Shown here: piece after piece, positions 5,807 through 13,759 of the stretch
How positions within the stretch are numbered: position 1 is the stretch's first letter
Layout: each line of letters starts with the position of its first letter
NCBI GenBank assembly: GCA_018816815.1
Contig: JAHIVD010000066.1
Location: 1 to 17,971 of the forward strand
Direction of reading: 5' to 3'
Source: Patescibacteria group bacterium
GTDB lineage: Bacteria; Patescibacteriota; Microgenomatia; Daviesbacterales; UBA10151
DNA length: 17,971 nt
Notes under the pieces: generated by a model
Seen by the model: the letters and a program-made list of their open reading frames with translations, nothing else
What the model was told of the DNA's origin: nothing
Databases searched by the model: none
Program-made: the position numbers and the translations under genes

Positions 5807-8683
5807 CTACTTCTTAAACTCCACCTCAAAACTTCTGTCAACAGATAAATCTGTGGATATAGTGTGCTCTTGCGGGCCAATCTTTTTGATTTGCTCTGAA
5901 ACTAATTTATAGCTAATCGGGTAAGTAACTGTCCAGGTAAACGGATCTTCCAGAGTACCTGCCTGTTTAATAACATCCAACCTGTAATTTGCTTTTCCGT
6001 CCTTAAATTCTAATTCTATAGGTACTAAGTAATCTAAAACAAGGGTTTTTTGCTCTTTAGGGAACAGTTCAAGCAGCATAGAATAACCTGATCTGCCATA
6101 GTCAACAAAACTAGTTACATCTTTGGTAATATCCCCTTCTCCCCAAAGCACTCTTGAGATCTTGCTGCCAAACGGCAAATATATCCGCAGCCTATTCTTA
6201 TATTTTCCACCAGGGAAGACATCCGAAGGACTTCTGTTTATATAATTAATACGCAACCGGTGTTGAATTTCCCCCTCTTTACCAACAACAGTTTCCAAAT
6301 TGTAGTATTTATCAAGATAATAATTAACTTTATTTGCTCCCAAGTTTGCTTCAACTACGCTTAAAAAATCCTGATCTTGGTTTTGCGTTGATTGCCGCGG
6401 CAGATCATGTATCCACTTCTGCGCAGCTAGATAGGAAAACAGTTTTGTATCATTCAAGTAAATACTGATATGTTTTTCGTCCAAAGATTTGCTTAATGAT
6501 GAGATAATCCCAGGCCAATCATTTTGAGGTAAAAAGAATATTTTATTAAACAACTGGTTTGTCAGGGCTGTTATAAAACTTTTTTTGGCTTGTGATCCAG
6601 GAAAAAAACTAAGCTCTGAATGAACTATAGCTCTCTCAAACAAATTATCTGCTGTAATCTTCTCGCTGTAATCCGGTAAATCCAGTGGCCCGACAACATC
6701 TAACAATTCATTAATTGCCGAAACATCCAATGCAATTACACCTTCTACTCTTTTCCCTGTTTCTTTGGTATAAAACCACTCAGCTTGCCTGGCACTGGTA
6801 GGAAAATCCGGCTCCCAGTTTGAATCGCGCAAAAACCAATCCTTTTGACCCAAATCTTCCTTAATCTCCTTTGGCGGTTCAACATGAATACTCAAAAGCC
6901 CGTCTATCGCATAAACATCATTAACATTTAAGCTTCTTAGTTTCCCTCCTTCAAACGAAACTTCAGCAAAAGATCCAATAAATCCTCCGCCTGGGCGAAG
7001 CTCCATGTTGTTTTGCAACAGCACTAAATAAGTTTTGCTACCATCAAGCGCCACCATTTTCGGAAGAAGAATACTCATTGCTTGCGCTTTGTTTACTAAA
7101 TTTGTGTAGAGTGTAATTTTCTCAGTCAAACTCTTAATTTGCGGAGAAAAAAACTTTGAAAGTGTTGCCTTAAAATCTTCATTTTTCAAAAGTGCACTTG
7201 CTTTTGAAAAATCTTTGGCTGCCAAATCTAGCTCAATCTGCGCAGAGCCAAAATACTTTGAAGGAGACTCTTTCCTTTCCCCTGTAACTGCTTCTAAGCT
7301 TCGCAAAAGCGATTGAGTTCCTAAGATTGTATTTTTAGCTGCATCAACTGACAAAAACGATAAATCAAATAAATTTTCACCTATCGTAAACTCTTTGTCA
7401 AACCAGCCTATTCTTTTAATCGGTTCTAGGTTGTCAAATATTGATTCTGCTTCTTCTATTCCGCTGCTGGCTGCTTTTATATTCATAAGACTCTTTTCAA
7501 AATCCTCCTTTTGTAAATTTTTAAAACCCTCATTTAATTGAGTATTAAAAGTAAAAATACCCCACCCGAAAATTAAACCCGGCCACACCAGTGCATAAAT
7601 CACTAAAACAAATACCAAAAAGGGGCATATTTTCGATAAAAGAAATGAGAATTTAGGCAGGATTTTTCTTTTTTCCGCCTTAACTTTTTCCTTAGTGTCC
7701 CCTTCCAAACCTTTAAACGATTCCAATTCCTTCGCTTTCTCTTTTTTCCAGCCCTCATCTATCATTTTGTTAACTGATTCTTTTCCTTTATCTAATTCAG
7801 GTACCTGAATTTCATTCTCCCTAAAATAACTTAGAGTTTGCTTTAAACTCGTCACCAATTTTGCTTCAGGTTTCCAGCTTAGGATCTTAACAGTTTTTTT
7901 TAAATTTGGTGTTGGCCAGGGCGGAAGTTCTGAAGGAAGAAAATTTCGGCTTTCATGCCAGATAGGATCAAGCAAAATCTGCTTCGCCTCTGAAACCTTG
8001 ATCGGAACAGGCAATACTCCGTCAAAGATCCTTTGCGAAGTTGCACCGGAAAAAATAGTCTTAATTATCAAATCAACTGCATCAGAAATATAAAGCGCTC
8101 TTGAGGAAAACTCCAACGAAACCTGTTTTTGCAAATCCCCTGTCAAGCTTTGCTGTATTAGTTTTATTAAAGGATCCTTACTTTTAAAATTCATTCTTGG
8201 GCCATAAACAGATCCCAACCTTAAAATCCTTGCATTTAAATTATGTTCACCAGCATACCTTGCGATTTTTGTCTCTAACCCCTCTAATAATTTTGTCTCA
8301 GGATCAGCGTCACGTTTTTTTTCGTAAAATGAAATTGATGAAACCAGCAAACATCGGCATTTAGTTTTCTTAAATAGTTCTAGGGTTTTTTGAATATTCC
8401 ACTTGTGTGAGGGAAAAATAAACAGATAATCCAGCCGCGGTAAATCTAAATCAACCTCATCGGGAGATTCTATAACTAAGTGAAAATTTTTATTTTCAGC
8501 TGCCCTTCTTAAATTACGCTTTTCACCATTTTCCAAATCATCTAGTCCTACAACTTGTATTCCCTTGCCCAGCAACTTATCTGATAAATTAGACCCAATA
8601 AAGCTTCCTGCACCAATAACTAAGGCTACAGGAGTATTTCGCGAAAGCAAAATGCTAGTTTTTTTAATGATAGATTTATTCAT
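5807..8683 (-). CDS. SDR epimerase-like / DUF4012 membrane fusion protein
   Basis: 958 residues. Residues about 20-285 form an extended SDR (NAD-dependent epimerase/dehydratase-like) domain: the Rossmann GAGSFIG is at 24-30, LRLGSVYGPR is present, and it closes with the usual LSWKPEAKLVTSLKQTL. The catalytic YxxxK pair is not intact, because no Tyr precedes either candidate Lys (PETK, LETK). A charged linker (about 290-345) leads to one strong membrane helix (about 350-376) and a helical stretch. DUF4012 then follows, with its hallmark LLQNNMELRPGGGFIGSF near 556-572 and the WFLRDSNWEPDFPTSA block, probably outside the cell. DUF4012 has no established activity. I chose the ATG at 8683 because GGAGG lies just before it; a TTG at 8698 would abut the -10 box. 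Confidence 0.88.
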   Translation of the reverse strand: MNKSIIKKTSILLSRNTPVALVIGAGSFIGSNLSDKLLGKGIQVVGLDDLENGEKRNLRRAAENKNFHLVIESPDEVDLDLPRLDYLFIFPSHKWNIQKTLELFKKTKCRCLLVSSISFYEKKRDADPETKLLEGLETKIARYAGEHNLNARILRLGSVYGPRMNFKSKDPLIKLIQQSLTGDLQKQVSLEFSSRALYISDAVDLIIKTIFSGATSQRIFDGVLPVPIKVSEAKQILLDPIWHESRNFLPSELPPWPTPNLKKTVKILSWKPEAKLVTSLKQTLSYFRENEIQVPELDKGKESVNKMIDEGWKKEKAKELESFKGLEGDTKEKVKAEKRKILPKFSFLLSKICPFLVFVLVIYALVWPGLIFGWGIFTFNTQLNEGFKNLQKEDFEKSLMNIKAASSGIEEAESIFDNLEPIKRIGWFDKEFTIGENLFDLSFLSVDAAKNTILGTQSLLRSLEAVTGERKESPSKYFGSAQIELDLAAKDFSKASALLKNEDFKATLSKFFSPQIKSLTEKITLYTNLVNKAQAMSILLPKMVALDGSKTYLVLLQNNMELRPGGGFIGSFAEVSFEGGKLRSLNVNDVYAIDGLLSIHVEPPKEIKEDLGQKDWFLRDSNWEPDFPTSARQAEWFYTKETGKRVEGVIALDVSAINELLDVVGPLDLPDYSEKITADNLFERAIVHSELSFFPGSQAKKSFITALTNQLFNKIFFLPQNDWPGIISSLSKSLDEKHISIYLNDTKLFSYLAAQKWIHDLPRQSTQNQDQDFLSVVEANLGANKVNYYLDKYYNLETVVGKEGEIQHRLRINYINRSPSDVFPGGKYKNRLRIYLPFGSKISRVLWGEGDITKDVTSFVDYGRSGYSMLLELFPKEQKTLVLDYLVPIELEFKDGKANYRLDVIKQAGTLEDPFTWTVTYPISYKLVSEQIKKIGPQEHTISTDLSVDRSFEVEFKK

Positions 8684-8698
8684 TTCCTCCACGCGCAA

Positions 8699-8726
8699 AT
8701 CGTACCATGCTTACAGATAATTTCAA
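8699..8726 (-). promoter_or_regulatory. Promoter of the SDR-DUF4012 gene, extended -10
   Basis: Minus strand: TTGAAA (8721-8726), a 16-bp spacer and TACGAT (8699-8704) preceded by TGG, an extended -10. The start codon ATG (8683) follows by 15 nt, and the short leader carries GGAGG. It is one of the few places in the window with a real Shine-Dalgarno. Confidence 0.6.
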
Positions 8727-8739
8727 TATAGATAAAGGG

Positions 8740-8754
8740 TGACATTCTATGTCA
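8740..8754 (-). terminator. Perfect 6-bp hairpin after rnhA
   Basis: TGACAT (8740-8745), a 3-nt loop and ATGTCA (8749-8754), starting 2 nt past the rnhA stop. No strong T run follows on the minus strand (CCCTTTATC), so it is a weak terminator, an mRNA 3' hairpin, or an operator upstream of the next promoter. Confidence 0.4.
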
Positions 8755-8756
8755 TT

Positions 8757-9164
8757 TTAGCGGGAATCAAGAGCTGAATTTGCTAATCTGTCTGCTTCTG
8801 AGTTTTCATCTCTTGGTATATGAGTGTACACCGCTTTACCCAACTCAATTACTAATATCTTAATTTGTTCAACAATGGATTTAAGAGTCTTACTTTTAAT
8901 TCTGAATCTTCCTGATAATTGTTCTACCACCAGTCTTGAATCAACATAAAATTCAATTTCCAACTCCCTACTGTCATATTTTTTTCTTATGTATTTCAAT
9001 GCTTGAAGAACTGCAGTGTACTCAGCAACATTATTTGTAGCAATGCCGATATATTCACCTTCCTCGTAAAGCAATACGCCTGCTTTATCTGATACAGTAA
9101 AACCGTAACTGGCATGTCCAGGGTTTCCTCTAGATGCCCCATCTGAATAAATAACTAGTTTCAT
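8757..9164 (-). CDS. rnhA: Ribonuclease HI family protein
   Basis: 135 residues. RNase HI cleaves the RNA strand of RNA-DNA hybrids (R-loops, lagging-strand primers). All four acidic catalytic residues are visible: Asp8 (YSDGASRGNPG), Glu48 (NNVAEYTAVLQALK), Asp75 (FYVDSRLVVEQLSG) and Asp125 (ENSEADRLAN). The short form without a basic protrusion and the VAEYTA signature resemble the bacterial reverse-transcriptase-like RNase H (RVT_3) group rather than E. coli RnhA. The ATG at 9164 follows the flippase gene by 20 bp, so it is probably co-transcribed with it. A TATAAT at 9184-9189 on the same strand overlaps the flippase stop and could give it an independent start. No Shine-Dalgarno is seen. 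Confidence 0.92.
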   Translation of the reverse strand: MKLVIYSDGASRGNPGHASYGFTVSDKAGVLLYEEGEYIGIATNNVAEYTAVLQALKYIRKKYDSRELEIEFYVDSRLVVEQLSGRFRIKSKTLKSIVEQIKILVIELGKAVYTHIPRDENSEADRLANSALDSR

Positions 9165-9184
9165 AATTTAAATAACAGCAAGAA

Positions 9185-10390
9185 TTATAACGCAGATAGT
9201 ACCACAACTTGCATTGCTAAAATTGCGTATTCTGAAATTACTGTTATCCAGGAAGAGGCGATATATGAATATTGAGGTATATATATAAAATTAAGAATAA
9301 AATTTAAAACCAAACCTATTAAGCAAATTAGAAACATTTTTTTATAGTACCCCTTAGTAATTAATATCCACATAAGCAGCGAAGAAAGAAAGTATGCCGG
9401 AAAACCAAGTGAAAGAATCTGCAAGGAATTCGTTGACCCTGAAAAACCACCTCCTGTAAGGAGTGATATTACAAAAGGCGCTAAAACAATTGTTAAGGCA
9501 GTACCAAGAAGAGATAAGCCAAATAAACTAAGTCCCACTAATCTAACACCGCCTAAAGACTTTAGCATTAACGGGTAATATGAATTCATAATAAAAGTCG
9601 GTAAAACAAGTGCTGTCTGAAAAATTGAATATGCAATATTATAAACTCCTACATCGCCAGCAGACTTAAAAACTGCAATCATAAATGAATCAACTCTAAA
9701 ATATAAGACATTTAAAGTTAATGTTGCACCAATTGGCCAGCTTTTTTTAAATAACCCCAAAGCATATTCCAAATTAAACTTGGGTTTTAAATGATGTAAA
9801 ACTTTATTCATTATCAGAAGCGCTGAAAGGAAGATAACAACCCAACCAGCAAGATGAGCGATCAGCAAAAAGGGGACTGGGAATTTATTAAAAATAAGAA
9901 AAATATAAAATCCCAGACCAACTAATGTCCCCAGGATTGTTGCCAAAACAGAAAGATCATATCTTAATTTATTTTGGAAAATTAAATTGCACGTGACGTA
10001 GATTGCAGAAGCAATTATTGCGAAACTACCAAAGAAAACTGCTTGAGCAAATTGGGGAGTACTAAAGGGCCAAAGAGGAAGTAATCCAACTGCTAAAATA
10101 GCAAGCATGGCAGACCAAACGATCCTTGTTCCCAGTAGTTTATTCCATTCTTTTTCCACCTTTTGCTCTGCACCTTGCTCCTTGGACAAAACATGAGCAT
10201 TAAATCCAAAATCAGACATGAGATAAAATACTGAAAGATAAGTCAAAGCAAGTGTAAAAATCCCTGTTCCTTCTTTTCCATAATTTCTTGCAACCAAACC
10301 AAGGATTATAAAAGTAGAAAAAGAAGTAACAACCTTACCCAGCAGTTGCCAGGCAGTTTGCTTAAAAATTGTTTTGAAAATGCTGTTCAC
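9185..10390 (-). CDS. Polysaccharide flippase (Wzx/MOP-type)
   Basis: About 401 residues, with many hydrophobic helices throughout. The N-terminus (TIFKQTAWQLLGKVVTSF, then GLVARNYGKEGTGIFTLALTYL) matches the first two helices of oligosaccharide flippases of the MOP/MATE superfamily, which carry lipid-linked sugar units across the membrane. The family usually has 400-480 residues, so this is at the short end, with the C-terminus ending after a final helix. The frame opens with TTG (10393) then GTG (10390); I take the GTG, with no Shine-Dalgarno to decide. It overlaps the end of the polymerase/ligase gene by about 29 bp, so the two are almost certainly one transcript and one pathway. The transported glycan is unknown. 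Confidence 0.85.
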   Translation of the reverse strand: MNSIFKTIFKQTAWQLLGKVVTSFSTFIILGLVARNYGKEGTGIFTLALTYLSVFYLMSDFGFNAHVLSKEQGAEQKVEKEWNKLLGTRIVWSAMLAILAVGLLPLWPFSTPQFAQAVFFGSFAIIASAIYVTCNLIFQNKLRYDLSVLATILGTLVGLGFYIFLIFNKFPVPFLLIAHLAGWVVIFLSALLIMNKVLHHLKPKFNLEYALGLFKKSWPIGATLTLNVLYFRVDSFMIAVFKSAGDVGVYNIAYSIFQTALVLPTFIMNSYYPLMLKSLGGVRLVGLSLFGLSLLGTALTIVLAPFVISLLTGGGFSGSTNSLQILSLGFPAYFLSSLLMWILITKGYYKKMFLICLIGLVLNFILNFIYIPQYSYIASSWITVISEYAILAMQVVVLSAL

Positions 10391-11750
10391 CAAAGTATCT
10401 TATCATGAAAAAAGATAACCCCCATACCAAAAATAGCAACCTGTATCCTTGCGGCAAGGTCAAAAAATAGTGATCAAACATTCCCAAAAAAAGAATGATC
10501 AACCAGGGCAATAAAACATAAGTCAGAAAATAAACACAACCTGCAGCTCCCTTTGAAAACTTCATACTTAATCGGAATAACTTTAGAAGAATAAACCCAA
10601 TTAAAAACGTAAATCCGATCAAACCAATTAAACCTGTTTCTGCTAGAATTAAAAGGAAGATATTGTGAACCGGTTGCAAAAACCTGCTTGGACCAACAAT
10701 TAAATCAGAGGCCTGAACCGGAATATAATTATTTAAACCAACACCATATAAAGGAGATTTCAAAAATATCCGCCACGCGCTATCAGCTAATTCCTCCCGT
10801 CTTAAAAGTGCTAAATTATCAAAATTCAAAATACTTGAATATCTTGTAAAAAGCACTGGTAGTAATATTGTTGCAGTAATTGCCAGAATAGTGCGTCCCA
10901 GTTTTTTTGATAAGTAAAAGACTACAATAAACCCTGCTAATATTGCAGTTCTGGACATGGATAGAAAAATCGAAATACCAGCTGACAAAATTGCCAACTC
11001 TATCAATACCTGTTTACCTTTAAAACTAAAATAATGATCTTTTAAAAAATCATTTAGTTGAAAGCTGGTGCTTTTTTTAAACAAACTTTTAAGACTGCTT
11101 AAGAAACATTCTTGCTTTTTTTCATAACTCCCTAAAAGTAAATTCCTGTAATTATAAAGAATACAGATGCTAATCAACATAAACCCTGCCAGGACATTTG
11201 GATGAGGAAACGTTGCATATGGTCTTAAAAATTCATGTCCATAAAAATCAAATTTAGCAATTCCTGGTGTAGATATTGTAAAAGTTCTCTCTCCCAAAAT
11301 CCAAAGCCCTACGGCCTCTCCCTTAATAAATTCTAAGACAGAAATACCGGCTTCAATAATAACCCCTAAAGCAAGGGGGGAACTTATTTTTTTTACGAGA
11401 TCACCAGAGGAATAGGAAGCAAGGAAAATCCCAAAAAAACCTGTAATTACGTACTGTTCAATCCTAACAAAACCAGCTCCAATATTAAGTGCGCTTACAA
11501 GAGACAATGCTTGAGTAAACAAAAAAAATAAGAATAGATTTAAGGCAGTTTTATTAATACGCGGCTTCTGCATCGTCCAAACAATCAAAAGTCCTGCTAC
11601 TAAAATATCCCAGAAATATAGTGTTGGGGACAAATAATCAATTTTTAAAGAATAGATGTAGCTAAACTCCGGCCAAAAATGTAAACCAAGTTGTGTTGGA
11701 AGAAAAAGTATAATCAAAAAAAGTAATATTTTTTCTAAAAGTATTAACAT
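10362..11750 (-). CDS. O-antigen ligase/polymerase family protein (Wzy/WaaL-like)
   Basis: 462 residues and very hydrophobic (roughly 11-12 membrane helices). The C-terminal signature of the O-antigen ligase domain is clear: SPLYGVGLNNYIPV, then a short loop with VHNIFLLILAETGLIGLIGF. In this family the extracytoplasmic loop before that His (including an Arg) joins or polymerises lipid-linked glycans outside the membrane. The FPHPNVLAGFM segment is also typical. A large cytoplasm-like polar loop with many Lys lies about residues 200-235. The ATG at 11750 starts the block. A TTTAAT 5 nt upstream is -10-like, but its -35 (TTGTTT, 18-bp spacer) is poor. Acts with the overlapping flippase gene. 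Confidence 0.87.
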   Translation of the reverse strand: MLILLEKILLFLIILFLPTQLGLHFWPEFSYIYSLKIDYLSPTLYFWDILVAGLLIVWTMQKPRINKTALNLFLFFLFTQALSLVSALNIGAGFVRIEQYVITGFFGIFLASYSSGDLVKKISSPLALGVIIEAGISVLEFIKGEAVGLWILGERTFTISTPGIAKFDFYGHEFLRPYATFPHPNVLAGFMLISICILYNYRNLLLGSYEKKQECFLSSLKSLFKKSTSFQLNDFLKDHYFSFKGKQVLIELAILSAGISIFLSMSRTAILAGFIVVFYLSKKLGRTILAITATILLPVLFTRYSSILNFDNLALLRREELADSAWRIFLKSPLYGVGLNNYIPVQASDLIVGPSRFLQPVHNIFLLILAETGLIGLIGFTFLIGFILLKLFRLSMKFSKGAAGCVYFLTYVLLPWLIILFLGMFDHYFLTLPQGYRLLFLVWGLSFFMIRYFGEQHFQNNF

Positions 11751-11898
11751 TGCTTATTAAAAGCAGCAAGATCATAGATAAACAAAAAACTATGAAGTTC
11801 TACAAATACTAGAGCAGGGAGCTGTGACGCTTGGTATAACACAAAAAACTTCAAACAAACAACTGACCAAATAATCGGTTTTTTTGTTCTATGACAAG

Positions 11899-12354
11899 TT
11901 AGCTTTTCTGTGTCAATTTAATCACAATATGCCTATCTCGGCCTTCTTCAGCGCTTTCAGAAGAAAGACCTTTTATTTCCGAAATTGCCATATGTACAAT
12001 TCTGCGTTGCCAAGGAACCATTGGTTCAAGATCCAACGGTTTCCCGCTTTCCAAAACCTGCTTACCCCAACTTTCTGCACTTGCCTTTAACTCGGTTTCT
12101 CTTTGCTTCCTCCAACCCATAACATCTATAACAACTCTTTTAAAATCTCCCTCCTCGGTTTTTTTAGCAAACATTTGGTTAACCAGCAGTTGTAAAGCAT
12201 CTAAAGATTCACCTCTTGCCCCAATAAGCCTTCCTGCATCTTTTGTTTCAATGATTACTGAAAAGTTTTCATCCATTTCCTCTATTTCATAACTGCCCTC
12301 CAAAAGAAGCATTCCTAATAAATTATCCAATATGTCGCCCAGTTGTTTTTCCAT
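11899..12354 (-). CDS. khpB: RNA-binding protein KhpB/Jag (KH + R3H)
   Basis: 151 residues. The KH-II domain carries its GxxG loop in RLIGARGESLDALQ (about 42-55). The R3H domain at the C-terminus has the RRIVH motif (about 116-120) and the closing SAEEGRDRHIVIKL. KhpB (Jag/EloR) binds RNA, works with KhpA, and affects cell elongation and division in Firmicutes. The N-terminal Jag-N domain of Firmicutes proteins is absent. The position behind rpmH-rnpA-yidD-yidC is the conserved one. The ATG at 12354 has no Shine-Dalgarno; TATAAA 11 nt upstream could be a -10, so it may be transcribed on its own as well as from the operon. Downstream, 11751-11898 shows only AT-rich sequence and no clear terminator. 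Confidence 0.93.
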   Translation of the reverse strand: MEKQLGDILDNLLGMLLLEGSYEIEEMDENFSVIIETKDAGRLIGARGESLDALQLLVNQMFAKKTEEGDFKRVVIDVMGWRKQRETELKASAESWGKQVLESGKPLDLEPMVPWQRRIVHMAISEIKGLSSESAEEGRDRHIVIKLTQKS

Positions 12355-12378
12355 AAATTTGTTATTTTATAATATATT

Positions 12379-12414
12379 CTACATATCCTGCATTATATCC
12401 TGCATTTCCTGCAT
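12379..12414 (-). repeat. Triplicated ATGCAGGA units forming a micro-ORF
   Basis: Between yidC and khpB the plus-strand word TCCTGCAT occurs at 12386-12393, 12398-12405 and 12407-12414. Read on the minus strand, the units are in frame and spell MQEMQDIMQDM followed by TAG. A perfect TATAAT is embedded between the second and third copies. Whether it is translated is unknown. Confidence 0.5.
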
Positions 12415-12427
12415 TTTTTGATGCAAT

Positions 12428-13243
12428 TCATTTTTTACCCATTCCACCCCAGCCAGAAATTCTGCGCTGTTGAATGATCCCTAGTATTGTATACGTATTC
12501 CAATAAAGCGCAAGTCCTGTTGGAAACGAAAAAGCAAAATAGCCAATCATTATCGGCATAAGATAAACCATCTGGGACTGCACTTGACCCATGCTTGCTT
12601 CCAATCCTTCTTTTTCTTTTGATTCTTTTGGAGAATCTGACGGATATTTTTTAATTGGTTTTGGTAAAGTCATCTTAGATTGAATAAAGGTCAAACCAGC
12701 TGTTACAATCGGTATTAAAAGCAGAAAAAATCCATGGCTGCCAAATTCTGAGGGTTTTATACCCAAATTAAGTCCTAGAAAATTTGGATCCAGAGTTTCT
12801 GGGAGTTTCAATTGAGAAAAGTATAAAAGGGAGTTCACCTTATCAAGATGTCCACCTGCTCCGGGCAAAATGTTTATTATTGACTGATACAATGCAAAAA
12901 ATACCGGAATCTGCACCAATGCAGGCAAACAACCACCAATAGGATTAATTCCATGTTCTTTATAAAGCGCCATTTGTGCTTCAGCAAAAGCTTTTTTGTC
13001 TTTCTTGTGTTTTTGTTTTAAAGCATCTAAGTGTGGTTTTAATTCAGCCATTTTTTTTGTAGCCTTGATTTGAGAAGCCATAAATGGCCATAATGCAAAC
13101 CTGATTAGAATTGTTAAAATTAAAATGGCAAAACCCAAAGCTCCGGGAACATGCAAAGCCTGCAAGCCTTGATAGATAAGCACCAAAAGATTGATAACCG
13201 GACCTAAAAATATTTTTTCAAAAATCGAAACAATTTCGTTCAT
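12428..13243 (-). CDS. yidC: Membrane protein insertase YidC/Oxa1
   Basis: 271 residues from the ATG at 13243. It inserts proteins into the cytoplasmic membrane, alone or with SecYEG. The Oxa1 core is present: ILTILIRFALWPFMASQIKATKKM with the conserved groove Arg, a cytoplasmic helical hairpin rich in Lys (about 65-90), the YKEHGINPIGGCLPALVQIPVFFALY block, and the final YFAFSFPTGLALYWNTYTILGIIQQ. It is the short Gram-positive/CPR type without the large periplasmic domain. The ATG overlaps the yidD TGA by 4 bp, and GGAG lies 6 nt before it, which decides the start against an upstream TTG at 13249. It follows yidD in the rpmH operon. Confidence 0.95.
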   Translation of the reverse strand: MNEIVSIFEKIFLGPVINLLVLIYQGLQALHVPGALGFAILILTILIRFALWPFMASQIKATKKMAELKPHLDALKQKHKKDKKAFAEAQMALYKEHGINPIGGCLPALVQIPVFFALYQSIINILPGAGGHLDKVNSLLYFSQLKLPETLDPNFLGLNLGIKPSEFGSHGFFLLLIPIVTAGLTFIQSKMTLPKPIKKYPSDSPKESKEKEGLEASMGQVQSQMVYLMPIMIGYFAFSFPTGLALYWNTYTILGIIQQRRISGWGGMGKK

Positions 13244-13440
13244 CTGCAACTCCAGATTCTTTTCAAACCAAGCAAGATTCCATTAAACACTCCAAAGTCC
13301 TTAATCGTTTCTTTTGTGTATTCAGAACAACTCACTTCATATCGGCAAACTCTACCTAAAGCAAGCACACTCAACAATCCTTTGTCAAAAGAAAGATATG
13401 TCTGATAAATTTCGATTATTTTAATTAATAATTTTTTCAT
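13240..13440 (-). CDS. yidD: Membrane protein insertion efficiency factor YidD (short)
   Basis: 66 residues. YidD is a small membrane-associated helper of YidC-dependent insertion. The family motif is clear: CRYEVSCSEYTKETIKDFGVF, in place of the common RYxPxCSxYxxEAI, then GILLGLKRIWSCR, matching GxxLGxxRIxRC. The protein ends right there; most relatives (70-85 residues) continue with HPFNPGG-like residues, so the tail is missing. The ATG at 13440 lies inside rnpA (20-bp overlap), and its TGA overlaps the yidC ATG by 4 bp. All three are therefore translationally linked. The order rnpA-yidD-yidC is the standard one. Confidence 0.92.
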   Translation of the reverse strand: MKKLLIKIIEIYQTYLSFDKGLLSVLALGRVCRYEVSCSEYTKETIKDFGVFNGILLGLKRIWSCR

Positions 13441-13759
13441 CTTTTAAAACATTTTCCAGGTCTAAACGAACATCACCTGATTTTACCTTAATTACCCCTG
13501 CCTTGGGAAGGGCTATTATATTTATGTTATTTGGCAGTTTTAAATATAAGGATTCTATAGCAGCAGACACCAGTCTCCTGGCTCTATTGCGCTGCGTAGC
13601 TTTTCTTAATACCTTAGAAGAAACTGCTATCCCAATCTTAGGAGATTTGTTATCCCCTAATTTAATGAAAAGCTTTAAATATTTTGCTTCCAATTTTTTC
13701 CCGGCCATTATCCGTTTGAAATCTTTTTTTAAATTTAATCTTTGAGATTTTGGAAGCAT
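13421..13759 (-). CDS. rnpA: Ribonuclease P protein component
   Basis: 112 residues, basic. It binds RNase P RNA and helps it recognise the 5' leader of pre-tRNA. The signature region is ATQRNRARRLVSAAI (the RNR motif, usually NRxKRxxRE), preceded by KIGIAVSSKVLRKA, which matches the KxGxxVSKKV strand. The N-terminus LPKSQRLNLKKDFKRIM fits the family start. Its ATG (13757-13759) shares one base with the rpmH stop (TAATG), so it is read from the same mRNA. The C-terminus overlaps yidD by 20 bp. The partner RNA (rnpB) was not seen in this window. Confidence 0.95.
   Translation of the reverse strand: MLPKSQRLNLKKDFKRIMAGKKLEAKYLKLFIKLGDNKSPKIGIAVSSKVLRKATQRNRARRLVSAAIESLYLKLPNNINIIALPKAGVIKVKSGDVRLDLENVLKDEKIIN

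Noticed and set aside
5797..5880. Longer N-terminus for the GlcU-like transporter
   Set aside because: It overlaps the SDR-DUF4012 gene by 74 bp and adds a charged stretch not expected before the first membrane helix.
8684..8698. TTG start for the SDR-DUF4012 gene
   Set aside because: The TTG abuts the extended -10 box, so it would not be transcribed. The ATG at 8683 has GGAGG before it.
11751..11898. Terminator or small RNA between khpB and the O-antigen ligase-like gene
   Set aside because: Only 3-4 bp stems could be drawn beside the T-rich stretches; nothing convincing on either strand.
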